A stretch of 64,000 nt of DNA, from assembly GCF_013205055.1 (NCBI RefSeq), contig NZ_JABMLF010000006.1, forward strand, positions 310,001 through 374,000. Direction: 5' to 3'. Below, one piece after another: positions 42,285-51,192 of the stretch; within the stretch, counting starts at the first letter, position 1, and every line of letters starts with the position of its first letter. This stretch comes from Rathayibacter sp. VKM Ac-2856 (lineage in GTDB: Bacteria; Actinomycetota; Actinomycetes; Actinomycetales; Microbacteriaceae). Both the position numbers and the translations under genes were made by a program. The notes under the pieces are model-generated. The model was given only the letters and a program-made list of their open reading frames with translations, did not search any database and was not told the origin of the DNA.

Positions 42285-44696
42285 CTAGACGGCGGAGAGG
42301 GCGAGCCGCACGTCGTCGAGGCCGTCGGCGGAGACGAGCACGGTGATCGCACCGGCGCCGGTCGGCCGCACGACGGCGAGGGCGCGGCCGTCGAAGGTGG
42401 TGCGCGCGACGGCGTCGAAGCGCTCGGTCGTGGCCGGCGCGCCGCTGCCGAAACCCGCGAGCACGCCCGCGCCCTCGACGGCGACCGAGACGACCCGGTC
42501 CGCCCCGGTGATCAGCACGCCCGCGGCATCCCGCAGCTCGATCGCCACGTACGCGAGGTCGGTGTCGTCCGCACGAAGCTCCGTCCGATCCGCCGATGCA
42601 GTCAGGACCACGGGTCCGGACGCCGACACGAGCGAGCTCCGTCCCGTCTCCCTCCCCGCCCGGTACGCGACCGCCGTCAGCTCGCCCGGCCGGTACACCG
42701 TCTCGATCGACGCCAGCATCGGCCGCACGACCCCGACCGCCGCACGCCCGACCTCGACGCCGTCGAGCAGCAGCGCCACCTCGTCCGCCTCCGCCGCCAC
42801 CTCGACGGTGACGGGGGAGCCCTCGAAGCCGGGCCAGGTCCACGAGTCGACCGAGTCGCTCCAGGCCCACGGCGACTGCATCGTCACCGCTTGCCCGTGC
42901 CGCTCCGGCCGGACGACCGCGATCGCCGGCTCCGAGCGCAGCCCGAAGACGATCTCGCGGTAGTAGGAGGCGGGCCGTCGCCGCCCGGTGATGTCGAGGT
43001 CGCCGCACCACGCCGTCAGGTACGGGTACTCCCGCTCCAGCGCGCCGTTCGCCGCCGGGTCCTCCGCGTAGGAGGTGGCGCCGATGCCGACCTCGCCGAG
43101 GTAGTCCCAGCCGGTCCAGGTGAAGTCGCCGACGACGTTCGGGTTCGCCAGCACCTTCGGCCAGAGCTCGCCGATCTGCGAGGGGAACGTCTCGGACCCC
43201 ACGATCACGCGCTGCGGGAACAGCTCGGCGTCGCTCGCGTAGCGGCCGTCGGCGTAGTTCAGCCCGAGGACGTCGAGCGCCGCGCTCGACTCCGCGGTGC
43301 GGCGGGTGACGGCGTCGGAGGAGCCGATCGCCGCCATCATCCCCGCGCCGGCCTCGCCCATCAGCTCGTTCAGCCCCTGCTCCGACGCCAGGATGCTGTC
43401 CAGCTCGTCGAGCACCGCCAGGGTCGGATTCACGCCGTTCGTGACCGGCCGCGTCGGGTCGAGCGCGCGCACGTGCTCGGCGAGATCGCGCGCCAGGACG
43501 GCCCCGTGCGGGGTGCCGACCTCGACGATCTCGTTGCCGATCGAGTAGAGGATCACGCTGGGGTGGTTGAAGTCCTTCGCGACCATCGACTCGAGGTCGG
43601 CCCGCCACCACTGCGCGAAGTCGAGCGAGTGGTCGTGGTGGGTCTTGCCTCGCACCCACATGTCGAAGGCCTCGTCCATCACCAGCATGCCGAGGCGGTC
43701 GCAGGCGTCGAGCATCGACGGCGAGGCGGGGTTGTGCGCCATGCGGATCGCGTTGAAGCCGGCGTCCTTGAGCAGCCGGATGCGGCGCTCCTCCGCCCGG
43801 GCGATCGAGGCGGCGCCGAGGACGCCGTTGTCGCTGTGGATGCAGGCGCCGCGCAGCAGCACGGGCTCGCCGTTGATTCGCAGGCCCTTCCGCGGGTCGA
43901 CGGTGACGGTGCGGATGCCGTGCACGGTGACGACGTCGTCGCCGATCCCGATGCTCGTGCGGGCGGTGTGCAGGGCGGGGGAGTCGACGCTCCAGAGCGC
44001 CGGGTCCTGCACGTAGAGCCGCTGGCGCACGAGCGCGGTGCGGCCGGGGGCGACGGTGACGGGCGTCGTCGCGCTCTCGACGACCTCCCCGGACGGATCC
44101 GCGAACTCGGTCGACACGGTGAGCGTCGAGGTCGTGAGCCCGCGGTTGACGATGCTGGTCGCGACCTCGACGACGGCCTGGTCCTCCTCCACGCGCACGG
44201 TCGTGATCCGCACGCCGTCCGGCTCGATGTGGACCGGCTCGTCGACGTGCAGCAGCACCGGCCGGTGCAGCCCCGCCCCCGCGTACCAGCGCGAGTCCTG
44301 CCCCGAGCGCACCTCGATCCGCAGCGTGTTCGCCTCGCCGAAGCGGAGGAACGGGGTCAGCTCGACGAAGAAGCGCGCGAAGCCGTCGGCGCGGTTCCCC
44401 GCGAACTCGTCGTTGAGGAAGACCATCGCGTGCCGGTACGCGCCCTGCACCTCGAGGCGCACGACCCGGCCGGCCCACTCCGTCGGCACCTCGAAGGTCT
44501 TGACGTAGCTGAAGGCGCCCGACGGGTAGTAGGCGGCGCCGCCCCTCGACACCGCCTCCGGCGAGCGCTCGGCGTCACGCAGCGCGTCGTGCGGCAGCGT
44601 CACCGCGATGGAGTCGTCGGCTCCGCCCTGCACGGCGGCGAACGGCCCCCGCGGCGCCCGGACGACCCAGTCGGCGGTGAAGGAGGTGATCGTCAT
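42285..44696 (-). CDS. Glycoside hydrolase family 2 enzyme (beta-galactosidase-like, 803 aa)
   Basis: Cytoplasmic beta-glycosidase. N-terminal jelly-roll (FVELTPFLRFGEANTLRIEV), Ig-like domain, then the barrel with GACIHSDNGVLG and NAIRMAHNPASP, acid/base Glu389 in IGNEIVE and nucleophile Glu502 in GSETFPS. The C-terminal domains contain a DUF4982-like stretch (VEVAAEADEVALLLDGVEVG) and a Big-type fold (TELRADDTDLAYVAIEL), as in GH2 enzymes of the larger type. ATG 44696; a long leader with an operator precedes it. Exact sugar unknown. Confidence 0.9.
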   Translation of the reverse strand: MTITSFTADWVVRAPRGPFAAVQGGADDSIAVTLPHDALRDAERSPEAVSRGGAAYYPSGAFSYVKTFEVPTEWAGRVVRLEVQGAYRHAMVFLNDEFAGNRADGFARFFVELTPFLRFGEANTLRIEVRSGQDSRWYAGAGLHRPVLLHVDEPVHIEPDGVRITTVRVEEDQAVVEVATSIVNRGLTTSTLTVSTEFADPSGEVVESATTPVTVAPGRTALVRQRLYVQDPALWSVDSPALHTARTSIGIGDDVVTVHGIRTVTVDPRKGLRINGEPVLLRGACIHSDNGVLGAASIARAEERRIRLLKDAGFNAIRMAHNPASPSMLDACDRLGMLVMDEAFDMWVRGKTHHDHSLDFAQWWRADLESMVAKDFNHPSVILYSIGNEIVEVGTPHGAVLARDLAEHVRALDPTRPVTNGVNPTLAVLDELDSILASEQGLNELMGEAGAGMMAAIGSSDAVTRRTAESSAALDVLGLNYADGRYASDAELFPQRVIVGSETFPSQIGELWPKVLANPNVVGDFTWTGWDYLGEVGIGATSYAEDPAANGALEREYPYLTAWCGDLDITGRRRPASYYREIVFGLRSEPAIAVVRPERHGQAVTMQSPWAWSDSVDSWTWPGFEGSPVTVEVAAEADEVALLLDGVEVGRAAVGVVRPMLASIETVYRPGELTAVAYRAGRETGRSSLVSASGPVVLTASADRTELRADDTDLAYVAIELRDAAGVLITGADRVVSVAVEGAGVLAGFGSGAPATTERFDAVARTTFDGRALAVVRPTGAGAITVLVSADGLDDVRLALSAV

Positions 44697-44747
44697 GGCG
44701 GGTCCGTTCGCTCGAGGTCATCCGGCGCAACACCGGTGATGGGGAAG

Positions 44748-44759
44748 CCGTGATCACGG
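44748..44759. promoter_or_regulatory. 12-bp palindrome in the GH2 leader
   Basis: CCGTGATCACGG is a perfect palindrome in the leader of the GH2 gene, six bases from the GAAAC/GTTTC operator. It may be a second regulatory site or chance. Confidence 0.35.
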
Positions 44760-44764
44760 TCTAA

Positions 44765-44826
44765 GAAACTGTTTCATTAGGTTTCTCACTCGGCGAGAGC
44801 CTAGGAGCGACGCGGCCGACCGTCAA
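44765..44826 (-). promoter_or_regulatory. Promoter and LacI-type operator of the GH2 gene
   Basis: Minus strand: -35 TTGACG (44826-44821), 17-bp spacer, -10 TAGGCT (44803-44798). About 15-25 bases after the predicted start lies GAAAC-T-GTTTC (44765-44775), a perfect 11-bp palindrome of the kind bound by LacI-family sugar repressors, with a further GTTTC-like half site at 44781. A bound repressor would block elongation. No regulator gene is adjacent. Confidence 0.65.
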
Positions 44827-44908
44827 GGAGCGCGCTTCGTTCTCGACAAGGGAGCGGCGACTCCGACAGGAGTGCGACGCTCCGCAGCAGACGGCCTAGG
44901 CTGCCCGG

Positions 44909-44974
44909 ATGATCGGACGCCGCATGCTCTCTCCGAGGAGCTCTCCCTCTTCTCCCGTCGGAAGCGGCTCGTGA
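44909..44974 (+). CDS. 21-codon upstream ORF (possible leader peptide)
   Basis: ATG 44909 lies six bases after TAGGCT (44897-44902), so it would be the 5' end of a leaderless mRNA. The reading frame (MIGRRMLSPRSSPSSPVGSGS) is Ser/Pro-rich and ends with TGA at 44972-44974, overlapping the GTG start of the kinase gene by four bases (GTGA). The kinase start itself has only a weak GGAAG site, so its translation should depend on this ORF. Existence of the peptide is inferred. Confidence 0.5.
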   Translation: MIGRRMLSPRSSPSSPVGSGS

Positions 44975-45555
44975 CTCCGGACGTCATCGTCCTGAACGGC
45001 GGATCGAGCTCGGGCAAGACGACGATCGCCCGGAGTCTTCAGGCGCTCCTGCCCGATCCGTGGTTGAGCATCTCGATCGACACCCTGGTGGACGCGCTGC
45101 CGCCCGACCTCGACGGAGGCGGGGAGGGCGTCTCCTACGGAGACGACGGCGTAGTGGAGCTCGGCGACGCCTTCCGTCGACTCGAGTCGGCCTGGATGGC
45201 AGGTGTCGTCGCGACGGCTCGCGCCGGCGCACGGATCGTCTTCGACGACGTGTTCCTGCAGGCGTCGGAGTCGCAGGAGAGACTGCGCGGCCACCTCCGC
45301 GGACTCGACGTCGTCTGGGTGGGCGTCCGCTGCGCCCCCGAGGTCGCGACCGCGCGGGAGCGAGACCGTGGCGACCGCTCCACAGGGATGGCTGCACACC
45401 AGGCGGAGTCCGTCCATCGCGGCGTCACCTACGACCTCGAGGTCGACTCCGGCCAGACCTCGGCTGTGGAGTGCGCGCGTCGGATCGTCGAGCACACCAC
45501 CGCTCTGCAGCTGCGCGGAACGACCGCGACATCGGGAGAGCTCGACCGCCGCTGA
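44971..45555 (+). CDS. Chloramphenicol phosphotransferase-like kinase (194 aa)
   Basis: P-loop kinase: GGSSSGKTT at residues 10-18 and ISIDTLVDALPPD with Asp37, the position of the catalytic Asp in Streptomyces venezuelae chloramphenicol 3-O-phosphotransferase. The numbering agrees when GTG 44971 is the start, which supports that choice over GTG 44872, located upstream of the -10. Later segments FDDVFLQ and VGVRCAPEVATARERDRGDR (lid) fit the family. Many relatives are not resistance enzymes, so the substrate is open. Precedes the HTH/nucleotidyltransferase pair. Confidence 0.75.
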   Translation: MTPDVIVLNGGSSSGKTTIARSLQALLPDPWLSISIDTLVDALPPDLDGGGEGVSYGDDGVVELGDAFRRLESAWMAGVVATARAGARIVFDDVFLQASESQERLRGHLRGLDVVWVGVRCAPEVATARERDRGDRSTGMAAHQAESVHRGVTYDLEVDSGQTSAVECARRIVEHTTALQLRGTTATSGELDRR

Positions 45556-45594
45556 GCGGCGCACTTCCCTTGCGTCTCCGATAGACTTCCTGCC

Positions 45595-46623
45595 ATGACC
45601 CTGCAGGAGCTGAAGTCCGTCGCCGATGTCGCGCGAGAGCGCGGCGTGAGTACGGCGCGCATCCGTCAGCTCATCGCCGAAGGGCGCATCCGGGCGGAGA
45701 AGGTCGGAGGCGTGCATGTCATCAGGGGTGATCAGGACGTCCCCTCGCCGCGAGTCTCTCGTCCGCTCGGCGACCGGATGGCGTGGGGACTCGTCGCCGC
45801 GCTCTCGGGCGCTGTGGACCCGGCCCTGACGAGGTCCGAGCGGAGTCGCATCACCCGGATGATCCAGCGACTCGAGAGCGCGGAGGATCCCGTGGCGGTG
45901 ACGCGCTCGTGGACCGCGGAGCTTCTGCCGCCGGAGTCCCTGGACCTTCCCACGGAACTCGTCGACCAGCTGCGGGGAGAGCGGGAGCTGCTCCCCGTCG
46001 GAGCATCGGACCCCCGAGCGGGCCCGCGCGACGTCAGCCGCCTCGAGCTGCTCGTCTCCACCCGGCTGAAGGCTCAGCTCCGAGAGGAGGTCGCCGCAGC
46101 CGGCCCGTCATCGACTTCCGTGATCCTGCATCACGTCCCCGATGAGCGGTGGCCGTTCGTCAGCGAGGGATCGGTGCCGATCGGGCTGAGCATCGCCGCG
46201 CTCGCGCGACGGACCGACCGGACGACGGCGCTCGCCGCGCGTCGTCTCCTGAGGCGCGCCCTCCCCTCCCACGCGGCGGTCATGGCCGAGGTCGAGGCGG
46301 ATCGTCGCGAGCGTGATCGGTCACTGCGTCGCGAGACCACTCGCTCCGTCCAGCTCCACCGCGCCGCGCTGGAGCTCCTCGACCGCTCTCCGGACTTCCG
46401 TCCTCGGGCGGAAGCGCGGCTCGAGCAGCTGCGAGGAAAGGTCCGAGGGGATGCGCACCAGTGGCTGGACGAGTGGGCGGAACTGCTCCGCAGTCCGCTC
46501 TCCACGCAGATCGAGGCCCTGCTCGCGGAGACGGAGCACGCTCACGACCTGCGCTCGGTCTCGCCGCTCGCCGGACTGATCCCCGACGAGGAGCGATCGG
46601 CGCTGCTCGAGGCGAGCGCGTGA
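45595..46623 (+). CDS. Helix-turn-helix protein paired with a nucleotidyltransferase (342 aa)
   Basis: The N-terminal 45 residues (LKSVADVARERGVSTARIRQ, then LIAEGRIRAEKVGGVHVI) form a MerR/excisionase-type DNA-binding domain. The remaining 300 residues are mostly charged helix without a recognised domain. ATG 45595 lies seven bases after TAGACT (45582-45587). The stop overlaps the following GTG by four bases. It probably regulates and possibly neutralises the nucleotidyltransferase; this is inferred from the operon form. Confidence 0.7.
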   Translation: MTLQELKSVADVARERGVSTARIRQLIAEGRIRAEKVGGVHVIRGDQDVPSPRVSRPLGDRMAWGLVAALSGAVDPALTRSERSRITRMIQRLESAEDPVAVTRSWTAELLPPESLDLPTELVDQLRGERELLPVGASDPRAGPRDVSRLELLVSTRLKAQLREEVAAAGPSSTSVILHHVPDERWPFVSEGSVPIGLSIAALARRTDRTTALAARRLLRRALPSHAAVMAEVEADRRERDRSLRRETTRSVQLHRAALELLDRSPDFRPRAEARLEQLRGKVRGDAHQWLDEWAELLRSPLSTQIEALLAETEHAHDLRSVSPLAGLIPDEERSALLEASA

Positions 46624-47162
46624 ACAGGGACGAGCTGGAGCACGGGATCCGCGCCGCGACCGAGATCATCCAGGCGGACGAAGTGATCATCATCGGCTCC
46701 CAGTCGGTGCTGGGCACGTGGAGTGAGTCGGAGCTGCCTGCCGAGGCGACGGCGTCGAACGAGCTCGACGTTCTTCCGCTGAACGACACGGACAGCGAGG
46801 CGCTGGCGACGAGACTCAGCGGAGTCGCCGGCGAGCTCTCGTCGTTCGACGCTGCGCACGGGTTCCACCTGGACGGCGTCGGCCGGAAGACGGCGGTTCT
46901 TCCCCACGGGTGGGAGGACCGTCTCCGGCGAGTGCAGAACGACAACACCCTTGGACGGATCGGGTGGTGCCTCGATCCGCACGACCTGTGCGTGGCGAAG
47001 CTCGTCGCGAACCGAGACAAGGACCGGTCCTTCGTCTCCGCGCTCGTCCGACACCGTCTCATCGACCCGGAGCTCCTGCTGGAGAGGCTGGTCGACACCG
47101 ACCTGGACTACCGGACGAGCGACACCGTCTGGAGCACCGCTCACGGTCTTCTCGACCTCTGA
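46620..47162 (+). CDS. Nucleotidyltransferase of the DUF6036 type (180 aa)
   Basis: Begins at GTG 46620 inside the upstream stop (GTGA). Residues 22-54 (EVIIIGSQSVLGTW and NELDVLPLND) give the GS motif and acidic pair of a polymerase-beta-like nucleotidyltransferase; HDLCVAKLVANRDKDRSFV near residue 125 is the typical later segment. Relatives occur in toxin-antitoxin-like pairs (compare AbiEii and MenT toxins), where they modify tRNA ends or proteins. Activity here is untested. Confidence 0.75.
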   Translation: MNRDELEHGIRAATEIIQADEVIIIGSQSVLGTWSESELPAEATASNELDVLPLNDTDSEALATRLSGVAGELSSFDAAHGFHLDGVGRKTAVLPHGWEDRLRRVQNDNTLGRIGWCLDPHDLCVAKLVANRDKDRSFVSALVRHRLIDPELLLERLVDTDLDYRTSDTVWSTAHGLLDL

Positions 47163-47208
47163 CCGCATCCTCGCCGCGACAGCCCGACGAGACGCCGCAG
47201 CAACGAGA

Positions 47209-47243
47209 AGAACCCCCCGATCTCCATGAGATCGAGGGGTTCT
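47209..47243. terminator. Bidirectional terminator between the nucleotidyltransferase gene and tRNA-Leu
   Basis: Hairpin AGAACCCC..GATCTC / GAGATCGAGGGGTTCT with a three-base loop, 46 bases after the nucleotidyltransferase stop and 5 bases beyond the 3' end of the tRNA. It can serve both converging units. Confidence 0.8.
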
Positions 47244-47248
47244 GCCGG

Positions 47249-47333
47249 TGTCCGAGGGGGGACTTGAACCCCCACGCCCTATACGGGCACTAGCACCTCA
47301 AGCTAGCGCGTCTGCCATTTCCGCCACCCGGAC
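47249..47333 (-). tRNA. tRNA-Leu (anticodon GAG)
   Basis: 85-nt class II tRNA on the minus strand. Acceptor GTCCGGG pairs with CTCGGAC (one G-T), followed by discriminator A; D arm GGCGGAAATGGCAGACGC; anticodon arm CTAGC-TTGAGGT-GCTAG with anticodon GAG; a long variable arm; T arm GGGGG-TTCAAGT-CCCCC. CCA is not encoded. Its 3' end faces the accessory region to the left, the usual orientation for island integration into a tRNA gene. Confidence 0.96.
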
Positions 47334-47472
47334 GGGTGTTTCTTCCGGCCTGCGTTTCCGCGGCCGAAGAAGACATTAGCACGGTTCGAGAGCCCTGGAT
47401 GACACCGCCCGGGAGGGGTGCCCGGAGGGATGCCGCGAGGGGTGCCGCGAGCCCGCCCGCTAGCGTGGGGGC

Positions 47473-48801
47473 ATGACGTCCTCCGACAGCGCCGCCGCCC
47501 CCTCCGAGTCGGATCTCGACGAGACCGCGATCATCGCGCGGGACCTCATCCGCTTCGACACCAGCAACTACGGCGACGGGAAGGCCGAGCCCGAGCGCGA
47601 GGCGGCCGAGTACGTCGCCGCCCGGCTGCGCGACCTCGGCCTCGAGCCCGAGCTGATCGACTCCGACCCGGGCCGCACCAGCGTCGTCGCCCGGGTCGCG
47701 GGGGAGGACCGCGAGCGCGGCGCCCTCGTCGTGCACGGGCACCTCGACGTCGTCCCCGCGATCGCGGACAACTGGAGCGTCGACCCCTTCGGCGGCGTGA
47801 TCAAGGACGGCATGCTCTGGGGCCGCGGCGCGGTCGACATGAAGAACATGGACGCGATGATCCTCGCCTCCCTCGGCGACATCCTCGGCAGCGGCCGGAA
47901 GCCCTCGCGCGACCTCGTCGTCGCCTTCTTCGCCGACGAGGAGGCCGGCGGCGTGCGCGGCTCCGGCCACCTCGTCAAGACCCGGCCCGAGCTGTTCGAC
48001 GGCGCGACCGAGGCGATCAGCGAGGTCGGCGGCTACTCGATCGAGCTCGGCGGCAAGCGCGCCTACCTCGTGCAGACCGGCGAGAAGGCGCTGCTCTGGC
48101 TCACCCTGCGCGCCCGCGGAACGGCCGGGCACGGCTCGCAGATCAACGGCGAGAACGCCGTCACCCGCCTCGCCCAGGCCATCGCGCGCATCGGCAGCGA
48201 GGAGTGGCCCACCCGCCTGACCGACACCACGCGCGAGCTGCTCGGCGAAGTCGCCCGCATCCTCGGCCACGACCCGCAGCGCAGCACCCCGGAGGAGCTC
48301 GCGCTCGCCACCGGCACCGCCTCGCGCTTCATCGCCGCGACGCTGCGCACCACGGCGAACCCCTCGATGCTCTCGGCCGGCTACAAGGCCAACGTCATCC
48401 CCGACACGGCGGAGGCGACCATCGACGTCCGCGTGCTCCCCGGCGAGGAGGACGCCGTGCTCGAGCGGCTGAAGGTCCTCGCGGGCGAGCACGTCGAGAT
48501 CCTGGTGCAGCACCGCGACATCGGACTCGAGGTGCCCTTCGCCGGGCCGCTCGTGGAGAGCATGGCGGCCTCGCTCCGCCGCTTCGACCCCGAGGCCGAG
48601 GTGCTGCCGTACCTCCTGTCCGGGGGTACCGACAACAAGGCCCTCTCGACGATCGGGATCACCGGCTACGGATTCGCGCCGCTGCAGCTGCCGGGCTCGC
48701 TCGACTTCCCGGCGCTGTTCCACGGGGTCGATGAGCGGGTTCCGCTCGACGCACTAGTGTTTGGCAGGAAGGTCCTGACCGATCTCCTCCTGCGATCCTG
48801 A
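47473..48801 (+). CDS. M20/M25/M40 family metallo-hydrolase (442 aa)
   Basis: Zinc-dependent amidase or peptidase: VVHGHLDVVPA (first ligand His and Asp), GRGAVDMKNMDAM (bridging Asp), FFADEEAGG (catalytic Glu Glu pair) and a final LSGGTDNKALS segment; the dimerisation domain lies in between (RARGTAGHGSQ). Likely a dipeptidase or N-acyl-amino-acid deacylase. ATG 47473 is six bases after TAGCGT (47461-47466), probably leaderless. Followed by uppP after 70 bases. Confidence 0.88.
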   Translation: MTSSDSAAAPSESDLDETAIIARDLIRFDTSNYGDGKAEPEREAAEYVAARLRDLGLEPELIDSDPGRTSVVARVAGEDRERGALVVHGHLDVVPAIADNWSVDPFGGVIKDGMLWGRGAVDMKNMDAMILASLGDILGSGRKPSRDLVVAFFADEEAGGVRGSGHLVKTRPELFDGATEAISEVGGYSIELGGKRAYLVQTGEKALLWLTLRARGTAGHGSQINGENAVTRLAQAIARIGSEEWPTRLTDTTRELLGEVARILGHDPQRSTPEELALATGTASRFIAATLRTTANPSMLSAGYKANVIPDTAEATIDVRVLPGEEDAVLERLKVLAGEHVEILVQHRDIGLEVPFAGPLVESMAASLRRFDPEAEVLPYLLSGGTDNKALSTIGITGYGFAPLQLPGSLDFPALFHGVDERVPLDALVFGRKVLTDLLLRS

Positions 48802-48871
48802 TGGTCAGATCCACGACCACCACCGACCGCCTGCTGGCCGATGACGCCCCAGCCCTCCTCGAAAGTGACGC

Positions 48872-49720
48872 ATGGGCCTGCTCGAAGCGCTGATCCTGGG
48901 ACTCGTCCAGGGTCTGACGGAATTCCTCCCCATCTCCTCCAGCGCCCACCTCCGGATCGTGAGCGAGCTGCTCCCCGGACTGGACGGCAAGGACACCGGA
49001 GCGGCGTTCACCGCCATCACGCAGCTCGGCACCGAGACCGCGGTCATCATCTACTTCTGGCGCGACATCGTGAAGATCGTGTCGAACTGGTGCCGCTCCC
49101 TGGTCGGCAAGGTGCCGCGCACCGACGCGAACGCCCGCATGGGCTGGCTGATCATCGTCGGCAGCCTCCCGATCATCGTGCTCGGCCTGCTCTTCCAGGA
49201 TCAGATCGAGACCACGCTCCGCTCGCTCTGGGTCGTCGCGACCACCCTCATCGTCTTCGGCATCCTGCTCGGCGTGGCCGACGCGGTGGGCGCGAAGAAG
49301 CGCCGCCTGCGCGACCTGAACGTCCGGGACGGCCTGATCTTCGGAGGCGCGCAGGCGCTCGCCCTCGTCCCCGGCGTCTCGCGCTCCGGCGGCACGATCA
49401 CGGCCGGCCTCTTCATGGGCTACGAGCGCAAGGCCGCCGCGCGCTACTCCTTCCTCCTCGCGATCCCCGCCGTCTTCGGCAGCGGGCTGTACCAGCTGTA
49501 CAAGAGCATCAGCGACCCGGAGATCCTGCCCAACCAGATCCAGGTCGGCGGGCTCGAGACGCTGGTCGCGACGATCGTCGCCTTCGTGGTCGGCTTCGTC
49601 GTGATCGCCTTCTTCATGAGCTACATCTCGCGCCGCAGCTTCCTGCCGTTCGTGATCTACCGCATCGTCCTCGGCGTCGTCCTCATGGTCGCGCTGAGCA
49701 CGGGCGCCCTCGCCGCGTAG
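48872..49720 (+). CDS. uppP: Undecaprenyl-diphosphate phosphatase
   Basis: Multi-pass membrane enzyme that recycles the lipid carrier of cell-wall synthesis. 282 aa with about eight helices. The two catalytic repeats are intact: [17 protein letters not shown] near residues 11-27 and [13 protein letters not shown] near 165-177. Some resistance to bacitracin comes with this enzyme. ATG 48872. The stop abuts the mshC start with no gap. Confidence 0.94.
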   Translation: MGLLEALILGLVQGLTEFLPISSSAHLRIVSELLPGLDGKDTGAAFTAITQLGTETAVIIYFWRDIVKIVSNWCRSLVGKVPRTDANARMGWLIIVGSLPIIVLGLLFQDQIETTLRSLWVVATTLIVFGILLGVADAVGAKKRRLRDLNVRDGLIFGGAQALALVPGVSRSGGTITAGLFMGYERKAAARYSFLLAIPAVFGSGLYQLYKSISDPEILPNQIQVGGLETLVATIVAFVVGFVVIAFFMSYISRRSFLPFVIYRIVLGVVLMVALSTGALAA

Positions 49721-50968
49721 ATGCGCACCTGGAGCGCCCCCGCCGTCCCGGCTCTGCCCGGTCGCGGTCCCGTGCCCGCCGTGCACGACACGGCGACCGG
49801 CGGACTCGTCGAGCTGGCCGCGGAGGACGGCACGGCCCGTCTCTACGTCTGCGGGATCACCCCCTACGACGCGACGCACCTCGGCCACGCGTCGACCTAC
49901 CTCGCCTTCGACACGGTGCAGCGGCTCTGGCGCGACGCGGGCTACGCGGTGCTCTACGCGCAGAACGTCACCGACGTCGATGACCCGCTGCTGGAGCGCG
50001 CCGCGCGCGACGGAGTGGACTGGCGCGACCTCGCCGAGGAGCAGGTCGAGCTCTTCCGCGGCGACATGGCGGCGCTGCGCATCCTGCCGCCCGACCACTA
50101 CGACGGCGTCACCGAGACCATCGAGCCCATCGCGGCGGCGGCCGACCGCCTCGAGCGCGCCGGCATCGCCTACCGCGTCGCGGCCCCGGACGCCTCGGCC
50201 CAGGACGGCGCGGACCTCTACTACGACATCGCCGCGGGCGAGAGCGACGTCTGGCGCCTGGGCAGCGAGAGCCGCCTCGACGCCGCGACGATGGCCGAGC
50301 TCTTCGCGCAGCGCGGCGGGGACCCCGACCGCGCGGGCAAGCGCGACCCGCTCGATCCGCTGCTCTGGCGCGCCGAGCGCGACGGCGAGCCCGCGTGGGA
50401 CGCCGCCGTCGGCCGCGGCCGCCCGGGCTGGCACATCGAGTGCTCCGTGATCGCGCTCGACCGCCTCGGCGCCGAGTTCACGCTGCAGGGCGGCGGGAGC
50501 GACCTCGTCTTCCCGCACCACGAGTTCAGCGCGGCGCACGCGGCGTCGCTGTCGGGGCGTCCGCTCGCCGGTGCGTACGCGCACGCGGGCATGGTCGCGT
50601 ACCAGGGCGAGAAGATGAGCAAGTCGCTCGGCAACCTCGTCCTGGTCTCGCGGCTGCGGGCGCAGGGAGTCGACCCGCGCGCGATCCGCCTGGCGCTGCT
50701 GGCGCACCACTACCGCTCCGACTGGGAGTGGCTGCCCGAGGACCTGCCCGCCGCCGAGGCGCGCCTCGCGCGGTGGGAGGCGTCGCTCGCCCGCAGCGGG
50801 ACGGCGTCGGCCGTCGACGTGCTCGCGCGCTTGCGCGGCGTGCTCGCGGTGGACGCCGACACCCCGGGCGCCCTCGCGGTGCTCGACGAGGCGGCGGCGA
50901 CCGGGGTCGACGACCCTGCTCTGCTGCGCGACGCGGTCGACGCACTGCTCGGCGTCCGCCTGGGCTGA
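49721..50968 (+). CDS. mshC: Mycothiol ligase (cysteine--GlcN-Ins ligase)
   Basis: ATP-dependent ligation of cysteine to GlcN-inositol in mycothiol synthesis, the main thiol of actinobacteria. 415 aa, class I synthetase fold related to Cys[16 protein letters not shown] (zinc Cys44, HLGH at 53-56), the WHIECS zinc segment and KMSKSLG. It lacks the anticodon-binding tail of CysS. ATG 49721 follows the uppP stop directly, so the pair is co-translated. Confidence 0.94.
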   Translation: MRTWSAPAVPALPGRGPVPAVHDTATGGLVELAAEDGTARLYVCGITPYDATHLGHASTYLAFDTVQRLWRDAGYAVLYAQNVTDVDDPLLERAARDGVDWRDLAEEQVELFRGDMAALRILPPDHYDGVTETIEPIAAAADRLERAGIAYRVAAPDASAQDGADLYYDIAAGESDVWRLGSESRLDAATMAELFAQRGGDPDRAGKRDPLDPLLWRAERDGEPAWDAAVGRGRPGWHIECSVIALDRLGAEFTLQGGGSDLVFPHHEFSAAHAASLSGRPLAGAYAHAGMVAYQGEKMSKSLGNLVLVSRLRAQGVDPRAIRLALLAHHYRSDWEWLPEDLPAAEARLARWEASLARSGTASAVDVLARLRGVLAVDADTPGALAVLDEAAATGVDDPALLRDAVDALLGVRLG

Positions 50969-50997
50969 GCCCGCGCCCGGCGTCCGGGCGACGGCGG

Positions 50998-51170
50998 ATC
51001 TCGATACGGCCGCTGCGCGGCCTACTCGATCAGCATGCAGGGCGGCTGCCTGCGCTTTCGGCGCGGGTGGAACCATGCTGGTCGAGTAGCCCGCAGGGCG
51101 TATCGAGACCCGGTGTGCAGAGGCGGGTGGATCTCGATACGCCCACTGCGTGGGCTACTCGATCAGCATG
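50998..51170. repeat. REP-like cluster E
   Basis: Plus copy 50998-51037, inverted copy 51073-51111 and plus copy 51129-51170, all with the CTCGATAC-hairpin-TACTCGAT core. Lies between the convergent ends of mshC and the PAC2 gene. Confidence 0.88.
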
Positions 51171-51192
51171 CAGGGGGCGTCGCCCGGCGGCG

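Noticed and set aside
44872-44970. Longer kinase start at GTG 44872
   Set aside because: It lies upstream of the TAGGCT promoter hexamer, and the catalytic Asp37 numbering fits the GTG at 44971.
47200-47335. Attachment-site duplication of the tRNA-Leu 3' end
   Set aside because: I saw no second copy of the T-arm/acceptor sequence near 40.5-42.3 kb and no integrase gene.
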